Made by a program: the position numbers and the translations under genes. From NCBI GenBank assembly GCA_016713335.1, contig JADJPH010000003.1, positions 146,181 to 210,180 of the forward strand: a stretch of DNA of 64,000 nt, given 5' to 3'. Positions 1 through 8,958 of the stretch are shown here, piece by piece. Below the pieces are notes generated by a model. The model did no database searches. It saw nothing but the letters and a program-made list of their open reading frames with translations, and was not told where the DNA came from. Positions within the stretch are counted from its first letter, which is position 1. Each line of letters opens with the position of its first letter. The stretch comes from Candidatus Fredericiella danica (GTDB lineage Bacteria; Chloroflexota; Anaerolineae; Caldilineales; Caldilineaceae).

Positions 1-1
1 C

Positions 2-229
2 TCTTTCCAAGAAGTGATCGGCCGTCTTCACAAGTTTTACGGCGACCGGCCCATTCATGCAGGTATGCTACATGGCAATGCGCTGGCAGACGCCGAAGCA
101 CTCCTGGAAGAGGCAAAAAAGACACTCAACATTCGCGAAGCCTATTTTTCGGATATCGGCCCCGCAATTGCTGCCCTGGCCGGTCCCGGTATCGTGGGTT
201 TGGCTGGCTGCCCCGACGACTTGTGGTAA
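2..229 (+). CDS. DegV-family protein, C-terminal fragment (cut by window edge)
   Basis: Only the last 75 codons are present; the frame is open from base 2 and ends at TAA 227-229. The pattern HGNALADAEAL followed by SDIGPAIAALAGPGIVGL matches the end of DegV/FakB fatty-acid-binding proteins, where the S-[DE]-IGP-x-I-x-A-H-x-GPG segment closes the C-terminal lobe. In this family the protein carries a fatty acid to a kinase for phospholipid synthesis. That fits its position 84 bases upstream of plsX on the same strand, and DegV-plsX adjacency is common in Gram-positive and Chloroflexi genomes. The usual histidine of the AHxGPG motif appears as LAGPG here. The N-terminal half lies outside the window. 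Confidence 0.8.
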   Translation, partial: SFQEVIGRLHKFYGDRPIHAGMLHGNALADAEALLEEAKKTLNIREAYFSDIGPAIAALAGPGIVGLAGCPDDLW

Positions 230-313
230 CCGTGGCGCGTGATACCCCGAGCCGCTAGATTTGTATCGAATGTGCGCAATGGGGAACATTGCACATAGGA
301 AGCAAAGAGAACC

Positions 314-1337
314 ATGAACATTTTGCTTGATGCCATGGGCGGAGATCATGCGCCTCACGCCATTATCGAAGGCGCAATCGACGCCGCAAGAGAGTATGGC
401 GTCACTGTATCCCTTGTTGGCAAGCCTGAAGTCATTAGTGGAACTCAAGAAACATGACACGCGTGGACTCACACTGCCGATCGTGCCGGCGTCCCAGGTC
501 ATTGAGATGGAGGAAAAACCGGCCGTCGCGGTGCGATCCAAGCCGGATAGTTCGATGGTTGTGGCCTGCAAAATGGTAAAACGCGGCGAGGCGCAGGCGT
601 TCGTCACCGCCGGCAACACCGGCGGCGCCCTGGCGGCCGGCATCCTCCACATCGGCCGCATCCGGGGCATCATGCGCCCGGCCTTGATTGGCCCGTTTCC
701 AACGCTCAAAGGCGCGTGCCTGATCTTGGACATGGGCGCCAATGCCGACGTTCGTCCGGAGCATATTGCCCAGTTTGCCATCATGGGTTCAGTCTATGCA
801 CGCGATGTCTTGGGCATTGCCCAGCCATCCGTCCGGATTCTGAGCAACGGTGAGGAAGCGGGCAAGGGCAACCAACTCGTGATCAGCGCCTTCAAATTGC
901 TTGAAGCCACACCTGGCATCCAATTCGAAGGAAATATCGAGAGCAAGGAAGTGCCAACCGGGCTTGCCGACGTCGTCGTCACCGATGGCTTCACCGGCAA
1001 CATTTTCGTGAAGACCGCAGAAACCACGGTGCGGCTTATGACTGGGGTAATTACCGAGGAAATCAGGAAGAGTCCGATCGCAACTTTCGGCGCGCTGCTT
1101 GCGAAAGGCTCGCTGCGGCGCGTCCGCGAACGCATGGACGACAGCCACTATGGGGGCGCCGTGCTCTTGGGCCTCTCCGGTATCCTGGTTGTCGCGCATG
1201 GCCGCGCCAACCCGACGGCAATTCGCCACGCGATTCGTGTTGCCAAACAGGCGAGTGAGCAAAATATCCTGGCAAAAATCCAACGCGGCGTCGAGGAATC
1301 CGGCGCCACCCTCACCACGGGCGATGCCGATGCATAA
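314..1337 (+). CDS. plsX: Phosphate acyltransferase PlsX (frameshifted)
   Basis: PlsX converts acyl-ACP and phosphate into acyl-phosphate, the donor for PlsY in membrane phospholipid synthesis; it is cytosolic and membrane-associated. The first 42 codons (from ATG 314) give NILLDAMGGDHAP, the family N-terminal signature, then the frame stops at 456-458. The rest continues in the next frame from about base 430 (VELKKHD...), with VTAGNTGG, LDMGANADVRPEHIAQFAIMG, GEEAGKGN, DGFTGNIFVKT and the C-terminal YGGAVLLGLSG. One base too many near 427-435 explains the split. Total length (about 340 residues) equals the family norm. A purine-rich AAAGAGA precedes the start. The break is probably a sequence error because both halves are fully conserved. 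Confidence 0.93.
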
Positions 1338-1385
1338 GCTGGCGTCTGCATCAGCCACCGCACCCAAAAGGAAATCAGCACCACA

Positions 1386-2177
1386 ATGAAAGTCTATCGA
1401 AATATCAAAGAAATCAAGAAGAAAGAAACTTTGGGGCGGCGGTTCAGCCTGGCTGGGTTGGTTGTCCTGTTTTTGGGTTTGATGGTCACCTTCTTTCCAA
1501 CCTGGTATCCGCCTGACAAACCAATCGAACCCGGCGTGATCGGCTTTCTCCAGCAATACTGGTCATGGTTGAGTTTTGGCGCCTTGTTCATTGGCTTCCT
1601 CTGCGCCAGCGCAGGGGCCTATTTTATCAACCGGTACGCACGCCGGCGCTGGCCGGGCAGCAAACTCTTCGAACGCCCGGATGAAGTCTTGGAACGTTCA
1701 ATGAAAGGCTTTGACGACAAGTTCGCTTTCTATTCACAGAGTCTGCCCGCGAGCTATGTGTTGGCGGGACCAAACGGCGTGACCGTCGTGGCGGTGCGCG
1801 GGGACAAAGGCCGCTTCGTCGTCGATGGCGACCGTTGGCGCGAGCCCTTCAGTTTCATGCGGATGCTTACCTTCTTTGCGCGTGAAGGCGTGGGTAACCC
1901 GGCGAAGGATCTGGAGGCACAAAAAGAGAGTATCCGGGCGCTGCTGGCGACAGGGACCGACCTGGCCGCCGTGCCAATCGAAGGCGCAGCAGTGTTCTTG
2001 AACCAGGAAGCGCAGCTTGAGTTGACCAATCCAACGATACCGGTGCTGCGGGCGGACCAGGTGAAAGACTACATCCGTAGTCGCACCAAGGAAGTCAAGC
2101 TCTCCAACAAGATTGTCCTGGCGCTTAACGATCATCTGGTCAAGCACGCCGTCTACCAAGAGGTGGACACAGAGTAG
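1386..2177 (+). CDS. Unknown membrane protein with two N-terminal helices
   Basis: The 263-residue product begins with a basic stretch (residues 1-20), then two hydrophobic helices at about 21-40 and 62-82, followed by a soluble domain of about 180 residues facing the cytoplasm if the positive-inside rule holds. The soluble part contains YVLAGPNGVTVVAVRGDKG and then an alpha/beta region ending in a charged helix. This resembles the nuclease-related (NERD-like) proteins often seen in Chloroflexi, but I do not see a convincing catalytic set, so no function is assigned. It follows plsX by 48 bases on the same strand and may be co-transcribed. It is convergent with radC, with 25 bases between the stops. 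Confidence 0.7.
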   Translation: MKVYRNIKEIKKKETLGRRFSLAGLVVLFLGLMVTFFPTWYPPDKPIEPGVIGFLQQYWSWLSFGALFIGFLCASAGAYFINRYARRRWPGSKLFERPDEVLERSMKGFDDKFAFYSQSLPASYVLAGPNGVTVVAVRGDKGRFVVDGDRWREPFSFMRMLTFFAREGVGNPAKDLEAQKESIRALLATGTDLAAVPIEGAAVFLNQEAQLELTNPTIPVLRADQVKDYIRSRTKEVKLSNKIVLALNDHLVKHAVYQEVDTE

Positions 2178-2202
2178 GGTGGATAGGCGCAGAAGCCGCC
2201 GC

Positions 2203-2909
2203 CTAAAAACCCAGCCCCCGCTCCTTCAGGCTCACATAGCGGTTCCGGCCGATGACAACATGGTCGAGCACGGCGATATCCAACAACTTGCCGGCATCGA
2301 CCAACATCTCGGTCACACGGACGTCTTCCGGGCTGGGTGTCGGGTCGCCGCTTGGGTGGTTGTGCACAACGATGATGGAGGCGCAGTTCACGCGAATGGC
2401 TTCGCGAAATACTTCGCCCACGCGTACGACGGCCGTGTTCAACTCCCGGTATAGACAGTGGAGACACGCAACACATAGTTTTTCGTGTCGAGCAGGACCG
2501 TGCGCAGATGCTCCTGTTCCAAGAGCCCCATTTCTAACATCAGCAGATTCGCAATGTCGGCGGGGCTGCGAACTTGCATGCGATCCTGGGGTTGTGCGAC
2601 AAGCAGCCGCCGCCCCAACTCTAGCGCCGCCTTGATCTGCGTTGCCTTGGCCTCGCCAATCCCAAAGGCGCTGCATAGCTCCTCAAAATTCGCCTGTGCA
2701 AGCCCGCCAAGCCCACCAAATTGTGTCAACAGCCGCTCAGACATCCGGATTGCACTTTCACCCCGTCCGCCGACACGGAGGATGATTGCCAGCAATTCGG
2801 CGGTGCTCAGGGCGCCAGGCCCCGCGTAAAGCATCCGCTCACGCGGGCGCAGGTCTACCGGTAGATCACGGATCATGGGGGTGTAGCTCGTAGAGGGAAC
2901 GTGCTCCAT
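2203..2909 (-). CDS. radC: RadC-family JAMM domain protein (frameshifted)
   Basis: The N-terminal part (ATG 2909, frame ending at 2439) carries the helix-hairpin-helix-like region with RPRERMLYAGPGALSTAELLAI and FGIGEAKATQIKAALELGRR. The metalloprotease-like MPN+ domain continues in another frame from about 2455, with VHNHPSGDPTPSPEDVRVT, which contains the JAMM histidines and aspartate, and ends in VVIGRNRYVSLKERGLGF. Joined, the protein is about 235 residues, normal for RadC. Despite its name, the family has no proven repair role; a metal-dependent hydrolase activity is predicted. It is the last gene of a minus-strand group with a small unknown gene and the RDD protein. The single shift near 2455 is likely a sequence indel. 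Confidence 0.9.
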
Positions 2910-2947
2910 AGGTTGGTATCCTTATGATTGATCACAAATTCAAACGC

Positions 2948-3172
2948 TCAGGGTTTGGCGGCAAGCGCCTGATAGGCTTCCGCAAGTGCCGAAAGCAGCC
3001 CGAGCCGCTCGGCAGGCGTGGCTGGAAGCGTTGCGCCGGTCTTGCCCGCCATTACCGTTGCAAGATGGTTGATCACATAACTGCTGACCCCTCCGCTGCG
3101 CTGGCGATTGAGGACGTCGAGAATGAGTTGGTAGTCCTCGCCGGAAAGCTGTCGCAGATCCGGAAAACGCAC
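2948..3172 (-). CDS. Small unknown protein
   Basis: A 74-residue reading frame between radC and the RDD gene, all on the minus strand. The sequence is helical and ordinary in composition (LRQLSGEDYQLILDVLNRQ; ATPAERLGLLSALAEAYQAL). GTG 3172 is the only standard start in the frame, yet the frame stays open and protein-like upstream to 3211 (PVPDANEPVDDWL...), so the true N-terminus may lie upstream of 3172, reachable only through a further base error. ATG 3201 overlaps the RDD stop codon but lies in another frame. I do not recognise a family. Its position makes co-transcription with RDD and radC likely. Confidence 0.45.
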   Translation of the reverse strand: MRFPDLRQLSGEDYQLILDVLNRQRSGGVSSYVINHLATVMAGKTGATLPATPAERLGLLSALAEAYQALAAKP

Positions 3173-3200
3173 GAGCCAGTCATCGACCGGTTCATTGGCA

Positions 3201-3776
3201 TCAGGAACTGGCTAGCAGCGGCCGCGACGGGCGCCAGGTGGAGAGTTGCTCGACTTTGATATCCTTGTGCACGCGCACGACGACCGTGCCCGCGGCAAAG
3301 TCGCCCAGGCGGCGCGCCTTTGCATTTAGAAACATGGTGACCACCCCGATGGCATACCCGATCGGCATAAAGTCAATGATCCGGACAAGATTGCGAATCG
3401 CTACTTCACTAAACCCAGCCGGACCGCCATTCGTGCGCAGCACCTGGGTGCCTGCCACCCGCTTCCCGGGCGTCCGTCCATTCCAACGGAGTTCAAAGAG
3501 GAGATAGTAGCCCCAGATAATCGCAAAGTTGAAGAGCAGATAGATCGCAATCGCGACACCCACAATCCAGCTCTGATCATCTGCCGCGCGAAACGCACTG
3601 GGAGCCTCGCCCACTGCGGAGAGCACCCAGACCAACAGCAGATTCAGCGAAACAAGCAAAACGACGATCAGCGCCGTATCAATCAGTGCGCCGACAAACC
3701 GGCTCCCGATATGAGCGACCTGATAGCCGAACGTTACATTTTCGGGTGTGTCGATGGTATACTCTTCGCGTAACAC
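3201..3776 (-). CDS. RDD-family integral membrane protein
   Basis: 191 residues with the three family landmarks: an N-terminal VGALIDTALIVVLL helix with the conserved aspartate, the loop WNGRTPGKRVAGTQV, and a C-terminal RNLVRIIDFMPIG...RRLGDFAAGTVVV segment. Four hydrophobic stretches are visible. RDD proteins are small polytopic membrane proteins with no single established role; some take part in ion or osmotic homeostasis. The gene is divergent from the SpoIIM-like gene, with 37 bases between the predicted starts. RDD and SpoIIM genes are neighbours in many actinobacteria and Chloroflexi, so a shared membrane function is plausible but unproven. Confidence 0.88.
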   Translation of the reverse strand: MLREEYTIDTPENVTFGYQVAHIGSRFVGALIDTALIVVLLVSLNLLLVWVLSAVGEAPSAFRAADDQSWIVGVAIAIYLLFNFAIIWGYYLLFELRWNGRTPGKRVAGTQVLRTNGGPAGFSEVAIRNLVRIIDFMPIGYAIGVVTMFLNAKARRLGDFAAGTVVVRVHKDIKVEQLSTWRPSRPLLASS

Positions 3777-3813
3777 GCTCTACTACCCTTCCCCGATGGC
3801 AGGCGCCAGGATC

Positions 3814-4788
3814 ATGAATCTAGAAACCTTTTTGCAGCAACGGCGGCAAAGTTGGCAACGCATGGAGGACCTGTTGCGCCGCGTGAGCGACCATCCCGGT
3901 TCGCTTTCCAGCGCCGAAATCGACGAGTTTGGACGCTTATACCGCGCGGCCAGCTCCGATCTTGCGCTTGCGCAGCGCGATTTTCCCAGGCAGACGGTGA
4001 CGACCTACCTGAACCAACTGGTTGGCCGCGCCCATGCTGCGCTCTATCGCGAACCACCACTCCATTGGCGTGCATTTCGCCGTTTCTATGCGGTGACGTA
4101 CCCCCAGGGTTATCGTAAGCTGTTTCCATATACACTGGCGGCATTTCTCCTCTTTATCATCCCCGCAGCAATCGCGTATGGCGCCGTCTTCGCCGTTCCC
4201 GACCGCATTTACGTCATTGAAGGCGAAGGGGCGGCGGCGATGGTCGAAGAAGTGAAACAGGGCAAGCTTTGGACTGAGATGGCGCCAAACGTGCGCTCAA
4301 TCGCATCGAGCGCCATCATGACGAACAATATTCGTGTCATGTTTCTCACCTTTGCCGGTGGGTTGACCGCCGGTCTGCTGACCAGTTGGGTCTTGATCAG
4401 CAACGGGCTCTCCTTGGGCGGCGTCTTCGGCCTGCTGGAGGCATACAGCCTCCGCGCAGGTCTCGCAGAATTTGTGGTGGCGCATGGCTTCATTGAACTG
4501 AGTATCATCTTTCTTGCCGGCGGCTGCGGACTTTACATGGGTGACGGGATTGTACGTCCCGGTCTACTCAGCCGCCAGCAGGCGCTCATTGAACGGACAC
4601 GACTCAGCGTACAGTTGATCCTGGGCTCCGCACCCCTGTTGATTCTTGCCGGGCTGATCGAGGGCTTTATCAGCCCCAGTGCACTGCCCTGGTGGATTAA
4701 GCTTATCATAGGGTTGGCCTCAGGCGTTCTATTGTATTTCTACTGGTTTTTATGCGGTCGCACCGCGGAGTCGTCGCCGTCGCTATGA
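3814..4788 (+). CDS. SpoIIM (stage II sporulation protein M)-family membrane protein
   Basis: 324 residues from ATG 3814; an upstream in-frame GTG/ATG would overlap the divergent RDD gene, so I chose MNLETFLQQRRQSWQRMEDLL, the usual family start. A soluble helical N-terminus with LSSAEIDEFGRLYRAASSDLALAQ is followed by helices at about 110-130, 190-215, 220-240, 245-260 and 285-320. The hallmark NNIRVMFLTFAGG...LISNGLSLGG...HGFIELSIIFLAGG motif is present. In Bacillus the protein belongs to the peptidoglycan-degrading complex of the forespore; in non-sporulating bacteria like this one its role is unknown, and it usually sits near RDD and MoxR/DUF58 genes. Its stop overlaps the next gene (ATGA). 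Confidence 0.9.
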   Translation: MNLETFLQQRRQSWQRMEDLLRRVSDHPGSLSSAEIDEFGRLYRAASSDLALAQRDFPRQTVTTYLNQLVGRAHAALYREPPLHWRAFRRFYAVTYPQGYRKLFPYTLAAFLLFIIPAAIAYGAVFAVPDRIYVIEGEGAAAMVEEVKQGKLWTEMAPNVRSIASSAIMTNNIRVMFLTFAGGLTAGLLTSWVLISNGLSLGGVFGLLEAYSLRAGLAEFVVAHGFIELSIIFLAGGCGLYMGDGIVRPGLLSRQQALIERTRLSVQLILGSAPLLILAGLIEGFISPSALPWWIKLIIGLASGVLLYFYWFLCGRTAESSPSL

Positions 4789-5501
4789 AAACGTACTTTT
4801 ACGAACGCACCGCGTACGCATTATCCGACCAACCCGTGCCGAGCTGTTTCATGCGACTGGACGATCACTTTGATCTCAACTTCACCGGGTATGAAGAGGC
4901 CATGCGCCATCGTGCCGTCGTGATGGCCGAGGCGATTTGCGGCCGGATGGCCGATGTGGAGATGTACGCCTTTCTCATTGAGGATGCACGCAAACGCCAT
5001 GCAATCGATGCGAAGGGCGATGACAAGGCTGCCATCCTGACGCGTTCCTTCTTGGTGGGGTATCTGGGTGCAGGGCGGGCATTTTTGGATGCCGTCGCCG
5101 TGACCCTCAGCACGCTCTACGTGTTGCCCCTTTCGAATGCCGAACAGACCTTTAGCAACGGCGACTTCTGGCATCAACTTGTCTCCAACAACCCGAACGT
5201 GCACCGGCGCTACCACGCACTGCGCATGTTCATCATCGAGTTTTTGCGCTGGAGCGCAGAGACGCCACAGCACGTCGCCCCGCTCTCCGTCGTACAGAAT
5301 CACTTTGGACGCTTTGCCCCGCGTGCCCAACGGCTGCAAGTGATCGATGATCCCGACGCCATGCTGGGTGAAATCAGCGACTCATCGCGCACCTATCGCT
5401 GGCTCGATCCACTCCAACTACACGACCGGTGGAAACCACAGTTCATGACCCTCTGCGACAAAATCTGCGTCGACCTCGAACGTGATGTCAACGCAAGTTG
5501 A
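4785..5501 (+). CDS. Unknown soluble protein coupled to the SpoIIM gene
   Basis: 238 residues from ATG 4785, whose codon overlaps the upstream TGA (ATGA), so translation is probably coupled. The frame is open 11 codons further upstream, but those codons lie inside the SpoIIM gene. The product is helical and soluble with no signal peptide: DDHFDLNFTGYEEAMRHR near the start, a central YLGAGRAFLDAVAVTLSTLY segment and a polar C-terminus. The central region resembles HEPN/Abi-type helical bundles in a very general way, with no RxxxxH motif that I can find, so no function is offered. Confidence 0.65.
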   Translation: MKTYFYERTAYALSDQPVPSCFMRLDDHFDLNFTGYEEAMRHRAVVMAEAICGRMADVEMYAFLIEDARKRHAIDAKGDDKAAILTRSFLVGYLGAGRAFLDAVAVTLSTLYVLPLSNAEQTFSNGDFWHQLVSNNPNVHRRYHALRMFIIEFLRWSAETPQHVAPLSVVQNHFGRFAPRAQRLQVIDDPDAMLGEISDSSRTYRWLDPLQLHDRWKPQFMTLCDKICVDLERDVNAS

Positions 5502-5768
5502 CAATTGCAAGCATTCTGTCAGGCGTAGTCAACGCGGATTTCAGCACAAAACCCAGCTCTGCCTCGCAAATGAGACCTATTTTTCACCTGTAGTCGCGCA
5601 GCGTGAGTGGCGTCAATTTATGTTGCAACGCTGAAATATCGTTTTTAGCCACAAAAATAGTCATACGATGTTGTTGTTTTCCCCCTTGTTTCCCACTGGA
5701 TAGACCATCCGCGTACGTCATTTTACTCAAATATTCAATTTTGTTCGACATGAAGTTATGACAACCTA

Positions 5769-5797
5769 TTGCATTATCGCAAAAGATATGGTACGCT
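5769..5797 (+). promoter_or_regulatory. Candidate sigma-70 promoter for the LysM repeat protein
   Basis: TTGCAT at 5769-5774 and TACGCT at 5792-5797 are separated by exactly 17 bases. The -10 box is imperfect, so this is a moderate call. Confidence 0.4.
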
Positions 5798-5882
5798 GGT
5801 TCACGGTAGAACTATCGAGGGGGCCCATATTCACTTCCCGGGGCTCTGCGCCGGAGGAAAGGAGATGGCCATGTGAGGAGTA

Positions 5883-5945
5883 ATGTCCTCGAGACTTAAG
5901 CGAAGAAAGAACAACACACCCCAACAACAGTGTAAGTCCAATTGA
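5883..5945 (+). CDS. Possible 20-residue basic leader peptide
   Basis: ATG 5883 is preceded by a GAGGAG run that lies only two bases away, closer than ideal; the frame reads 20 codons rich in lysine, arginine, glutamine and asparagine. Its TGA (5943-5945) overlaps the Shine-Dalgarno of the next gene, an arrangement seen in translationally coupled leader peptides. It may equally be chance. Confidence 0.2.
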   Translation: MSSRLKRRKNNTPQQQCKSN

Positions 5946-5957
5946 AAGGAGTATCGT

Positions 5958-7522
5958 ATGTCTGGATATCCATCCAGCAAGCGACAGTGGCTTCCCAAGC
6001 ACGTGCGGGTGCTGGCAGCGGCCCTCTGGCGCTCACGATGCTGATCCCTATGGTCAGCGCTGCGTATGCGTCTGGTGAAGGCGACGGTGCCGCCGGATCC
6101 AATGTCCGTCCGAGAAATGTCCTCTGCGTCGATGGTTCCGTCATCAACTTCGACGAAACCGCCATGGGCAAGGGCTGGAAAATCACGGCCACGCCGATCG
6201 ATCCCGAAGGCGCCGCGATTCAGACCGAAACCGACTCCGATGGCGAGTTCAGCTTTGACAACCTGACCGTCGGACTCTGGGAGTTCGCCATCACCCTGGG
6301 TGACGGCTGGGACTCCATCACGCCCGACAAGTTCACCGTCATGATGGACTACGGTCACGACAAGTGCGCGGTCATCCGCTTCAAGATCAAGCGGCCCGTG
6401 CCGGTAACCGTCCTCAAGATCGACGACAACCATGTGCCGCTGGCCGACTGGGTCATCAAGGCCTCACCGGCTTATGGCAACTGGTTTGCCTCACCGATCA
6501 CCGCGACGACCGATGTCAACGGCGAAGCGCAGTTCCTGCTCACCGAAGGCAAATGGGAGTTCACGGAGAAGGCGCCGAAGGACACCTACGTCCCTGTCAT
6601 GCCCAGTAGTGGCAAGCAGGAACTGGATGTGGAGTGGAACGACGGTCAGCCGATCATGATTCGCTTCAAGAACCGCCTAACCTTCCAGGGCTGTATCGAA
6701 GCCTATAAACTCGACGTGCCTCCCCCACCCGCGGGTGGCGGTGATCCGGGCGCGTCCTGGGGGCTGCCAGGCTGGAAGATCACTGTCAAGCGCACCAACG
6801 GCAGCGTAGTGACCAGCGGTTACACCGACAGCATGGGCTACGTGAAGTTCAAGAACCTGCCGCTTGGCCCATACATCGTAGAAGAAGAGGCCCGCATTGG
6901 CTGGAGCCCTGTCACACCGACGAGCTTCACCGTCAATCTGGTGGGTGGCACCTGCGAACCGGTGACCTTCTACAACGAGCAAAGCCCACCGGGCTTCTGC
7001 ATCGAAGGCCGCAAGATCGACCATAACGGCAATATTGGCATTCCGGGCTGGAAGATCACGGCGACGCCGATCTACAAGGGCGGCTACCCGAATGAGACGA
7101 CGGACGGCGCCACCAAGATCGAAGTCTTCACCGACGGTCAGGGCAAGTTCCGCATTGACCTGCCGGGCAACGACTATCGCATCCCCGGCGCGGCCTACAA
7201 GGTCTGCGAAGAAGAGAAGACTGGCTGGCTGCCTCACACGGCGCTCTGCCAGACCGTCTACGTGCCTTACAAGGCTGGCGCCTGCGCCAAAGCGTGGGAC
7301 TTCGTGAATCAGCAGGTTGGACACTGGGAAAGCATCACGATCGGGCCAGCTTCTGGCTCGAGCAGTTGCGAAACCTCTTACACGGTGCAAGCGGGCGACT
7401 CGCTGTGCGGGATCGGGGCAGCCTATGGCGTTTCGTGCGGTGCGATGTTTGCCGCCAACCCATGGGTGTACAACAACCCGAACCACTACGTGTATGCAGG
7501 CCAGTCCGTCTGCATTCCCTGA
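5958..7522 (+). CDS. Secreted protein with four Cna-B-like repeats and a C-terminal LysM domain (frameshifted)
   Basis: ATG 5958 follows AAAGGAG (5945-5951) by six bases. The first frame gives a basic N-terminus (SGYPSSKRQWLPKHVRV) and the start of a signal peptide; from about 6022 a second frame supplies its core and cleavage site (LALTMLIPMVSAAYA), so one indel splits the gene. The mature part has four units of roughly 90-120 residues, each with C-x-x-G/K...GWKITATPI...TDSDGEFSF...GxWEF, a prealbumin/Cna-B-like beta-sandwich pattern found in surface stalks. The last 48 residues (SYTVQAGDSLCGIGAAYGVS...YAGQSVCIP) form a LysM peptidoglycan/glycan-binding domain with extra cysteines. Probable cell-surface protein. 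A terminator follows at 7682. Confidence 0.85.
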
Positions 7523-7681
7523 GGTCACTGCTCTTGATGCGCCGGGCGCCAAGGGCGTGACACGGAGTAGCCGTGGCACGAGCGTCCAACATGGCGTAGC
7601 TTGAGCCCGTCGGATTCGGAATCGGAGGGCCAGGCGTTGGCGCCAGCCGTTGGCGCCGGACAATTGAATAACAGCGTACGG

Positions 7682-7712
7682 AGCCGGGTTTCCATAGAAG
7701 CCCGGCTTCTTT
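7682..7712 (+). terminator. Intrinsic terminator after the LysM protein
   Basis: AGCCGGG (7682-7688) and CCCGGCT (7701-7707) form a perfect 7-bp stem around a 12-base loop and are followed by TCTTTATA. It lies between the LysM gene and the glycosyltransferase gene, whose start is 14 bases beyond the U-rich tail. Confidence 0.7.
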
Positions 7713-7725
7713 ATACAATAGCGTT

Positions 7726-8958
7726 ATGCATATCGGTGTCTTGACTCACAACTATCCGCGCTTCACCGGCGACTTCAGCGGCACTTTCGTCGAGTCGCTC
7801 TGTGAAGAGCTGGCCCGCCAGTCCCAGCAAGTGACGGTATGGGCGCCCTATGATCCAGCCTACAACCGGCGCCTGACCGGCGCCGTCGATCTCCGCCTCT
7901 ATCGCTACGCCTGGTCCGATCGACGCCATACCCTGGGCTATATGCGCAGCATGCAGTCGGATCTTGCACTGAAACTGGACGCCTATCTGTTGAGCCCGGC
8001 GCTCTTTGCGGCCGGCATCCGCACCGTGCTGCGTGATGCGCAACGCACACGCCCTGCTGTGCTCCATGCCCACTGGGTGCTCCCCAACGGCTTTATTGGC
8101 GCCGTCGTCTCGCGGCGGCTGGGCATCCCGCTGGTCGTCTCCGTGCCCGGTTCCGGCGCGCAGGTTGCACGCAAGAATCCCCTCTTTCGCAGCATGGCGC
8201 GGTTCGCATTCACACAGGCCAGCCTGCTCACGGCCAACAGCGCCGACCTGCGCGATGCTGTCGTCCCGCTCGGCGCCGACCTGGCGAAGTTCGACATGAT
8301 CATCTACGGCACCGATCCGGCCGCGCTTCGACCTGACACAACCGGCGTCGCTGAATTGCGCCAACAACTCAAGATCCCCAGCGGTGACATGATCGGCTTG
8401 TGTGTGGGCCGCATGGTGCACAAGAAGGGCTACGACGTCTTCATTGAGGCCCTGGCGCACCCAGCATTGGTCGATCAACCCCTCTCGGTGGTCATGGTGG
8501 GCAATGGTGACGAAAAAGCCGCGTGGCAACAACTTGCGGAACGTCTCGGTGTAGCCGAACGTCTGCGCTGGGTCGGTAACATCCCGAAGACCACGATCGG
8601 CCACTACTATAACCTGGCCGATTTCCTGGCAAGGCCCTCGGTCAGTAACCCGGCTGACGGGCTGAATGTCTGCGTCCTGGACGCCATGAGTTGTGGAAAG
8701 CCGGTCATCGGCACGACGGTCGCAGGTAACCCGCTGGCGATTGTCCATGGCAAAACCGGCTTTATCGTGGAGGAACGCGACCCGGGGGCGTTGGCCGTCC
8801 AGATTCGCCGGTGGATCGAAGCGCCGGCCCTGCGCCTGGAGATGGGCGTCGCCGCACGCAAACGCATCGAAGATGAACTGGGCTGGCCGCACCTGGCGCA
8901 GCGCTATATCACGCACTTTGCGGCGCTGTCGAAGACACCGCCGTCGCGCCAGGAGTAG
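7726..8958 (+). CDS. Family 4 (GT-B) glycosyltransferase
   Basis: 410 residues with the GT4 plan: an N-terminal Rossmann domain starting IGVLTHNYPRFTGDFSGTF, then a C-terminal domain with LCVGRMVHKKGYDVFIEAL and the donor-site segment DGLNVCVLDAMSCGKPVIGT, followed by GFIVEERDPGALA. It would transfer a sugar from an activated nucleotide donor to an unknown acceptor, probably for surface glycan or exopolysaccharide, at the cytoplasmic face of the membrane. The start is preceded by TACAAT ending eight bases before ATG and has no clear Shine-Dalgarno, so a leaderless transcript is possible. The end overlaps the convergent rarD frame by 55 bases. Confidence 0.88.
   Translation: MHIGVLTHNYPRFTGDFSGTFVESLCEELARQSQQVTVWAPYDPAYNRRLTGAVDLRLYRYAWSDRRHTLGYMRSMQSDLALKLDAYLLSPALFAAGIRTVLRDAQRTRPAVLHAHWVLPNGFIGAVVSRRLGIPLVVSVPGSGAQVARKNPLFRSMARFAFTQASLLTANSADLRDAVVPLGADLAKFDMIIYGTDPAALRPDTTGVAELRQQLKIPSGDMIGLCVGRMVHKKGYDVFIEALAHPALVDQPLSVVMVGNGDEKAAWQQLAERLGVAERLRWVGNIPKTTIGHYYNLADFLARPSVSNPADGLNVCVLDAMSCGKPVIGTTVAGNPLAIVHGKTGFIVEERDPGALAVQIRRWIEAPALRLEMGVAARKRIEDELGWPHLAQRYITHFAALSKTPPSRQE

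Larger units (their letters stand above)
5502..5957 (+). other. Gene-free leader region of the LysM repeat protein
   Basis: About 455 bases, AT-richer than the neighbouring genes. It holds a candidate promoter (5769-5797), a purine-rich stretch at about 5862-5880 with two Shine-Dalgarno-like GGAGG/GGAG runs and a mini-frame ATG-GCC-ATG-TGA, a 20-codon frame at 5883-5945, and the AAAGGAG site at 5945-5951 that serves the main gene. The long leader after the promoter (about 155 bases) suggests post-transcriptional control. Confidence 0.5.

Noticed and set aside
6677..7663. A 328-codon minus-strand reading frame
   Set aside because: Antisense to the Cna-B/LysM protein; arises from codon bias in GC-rich coding DNA.
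7711..8916. A 401-codon minus-strand reading frame
   Set aside because: Antisense to the GT4 glycosyltransferase; no family pattern.
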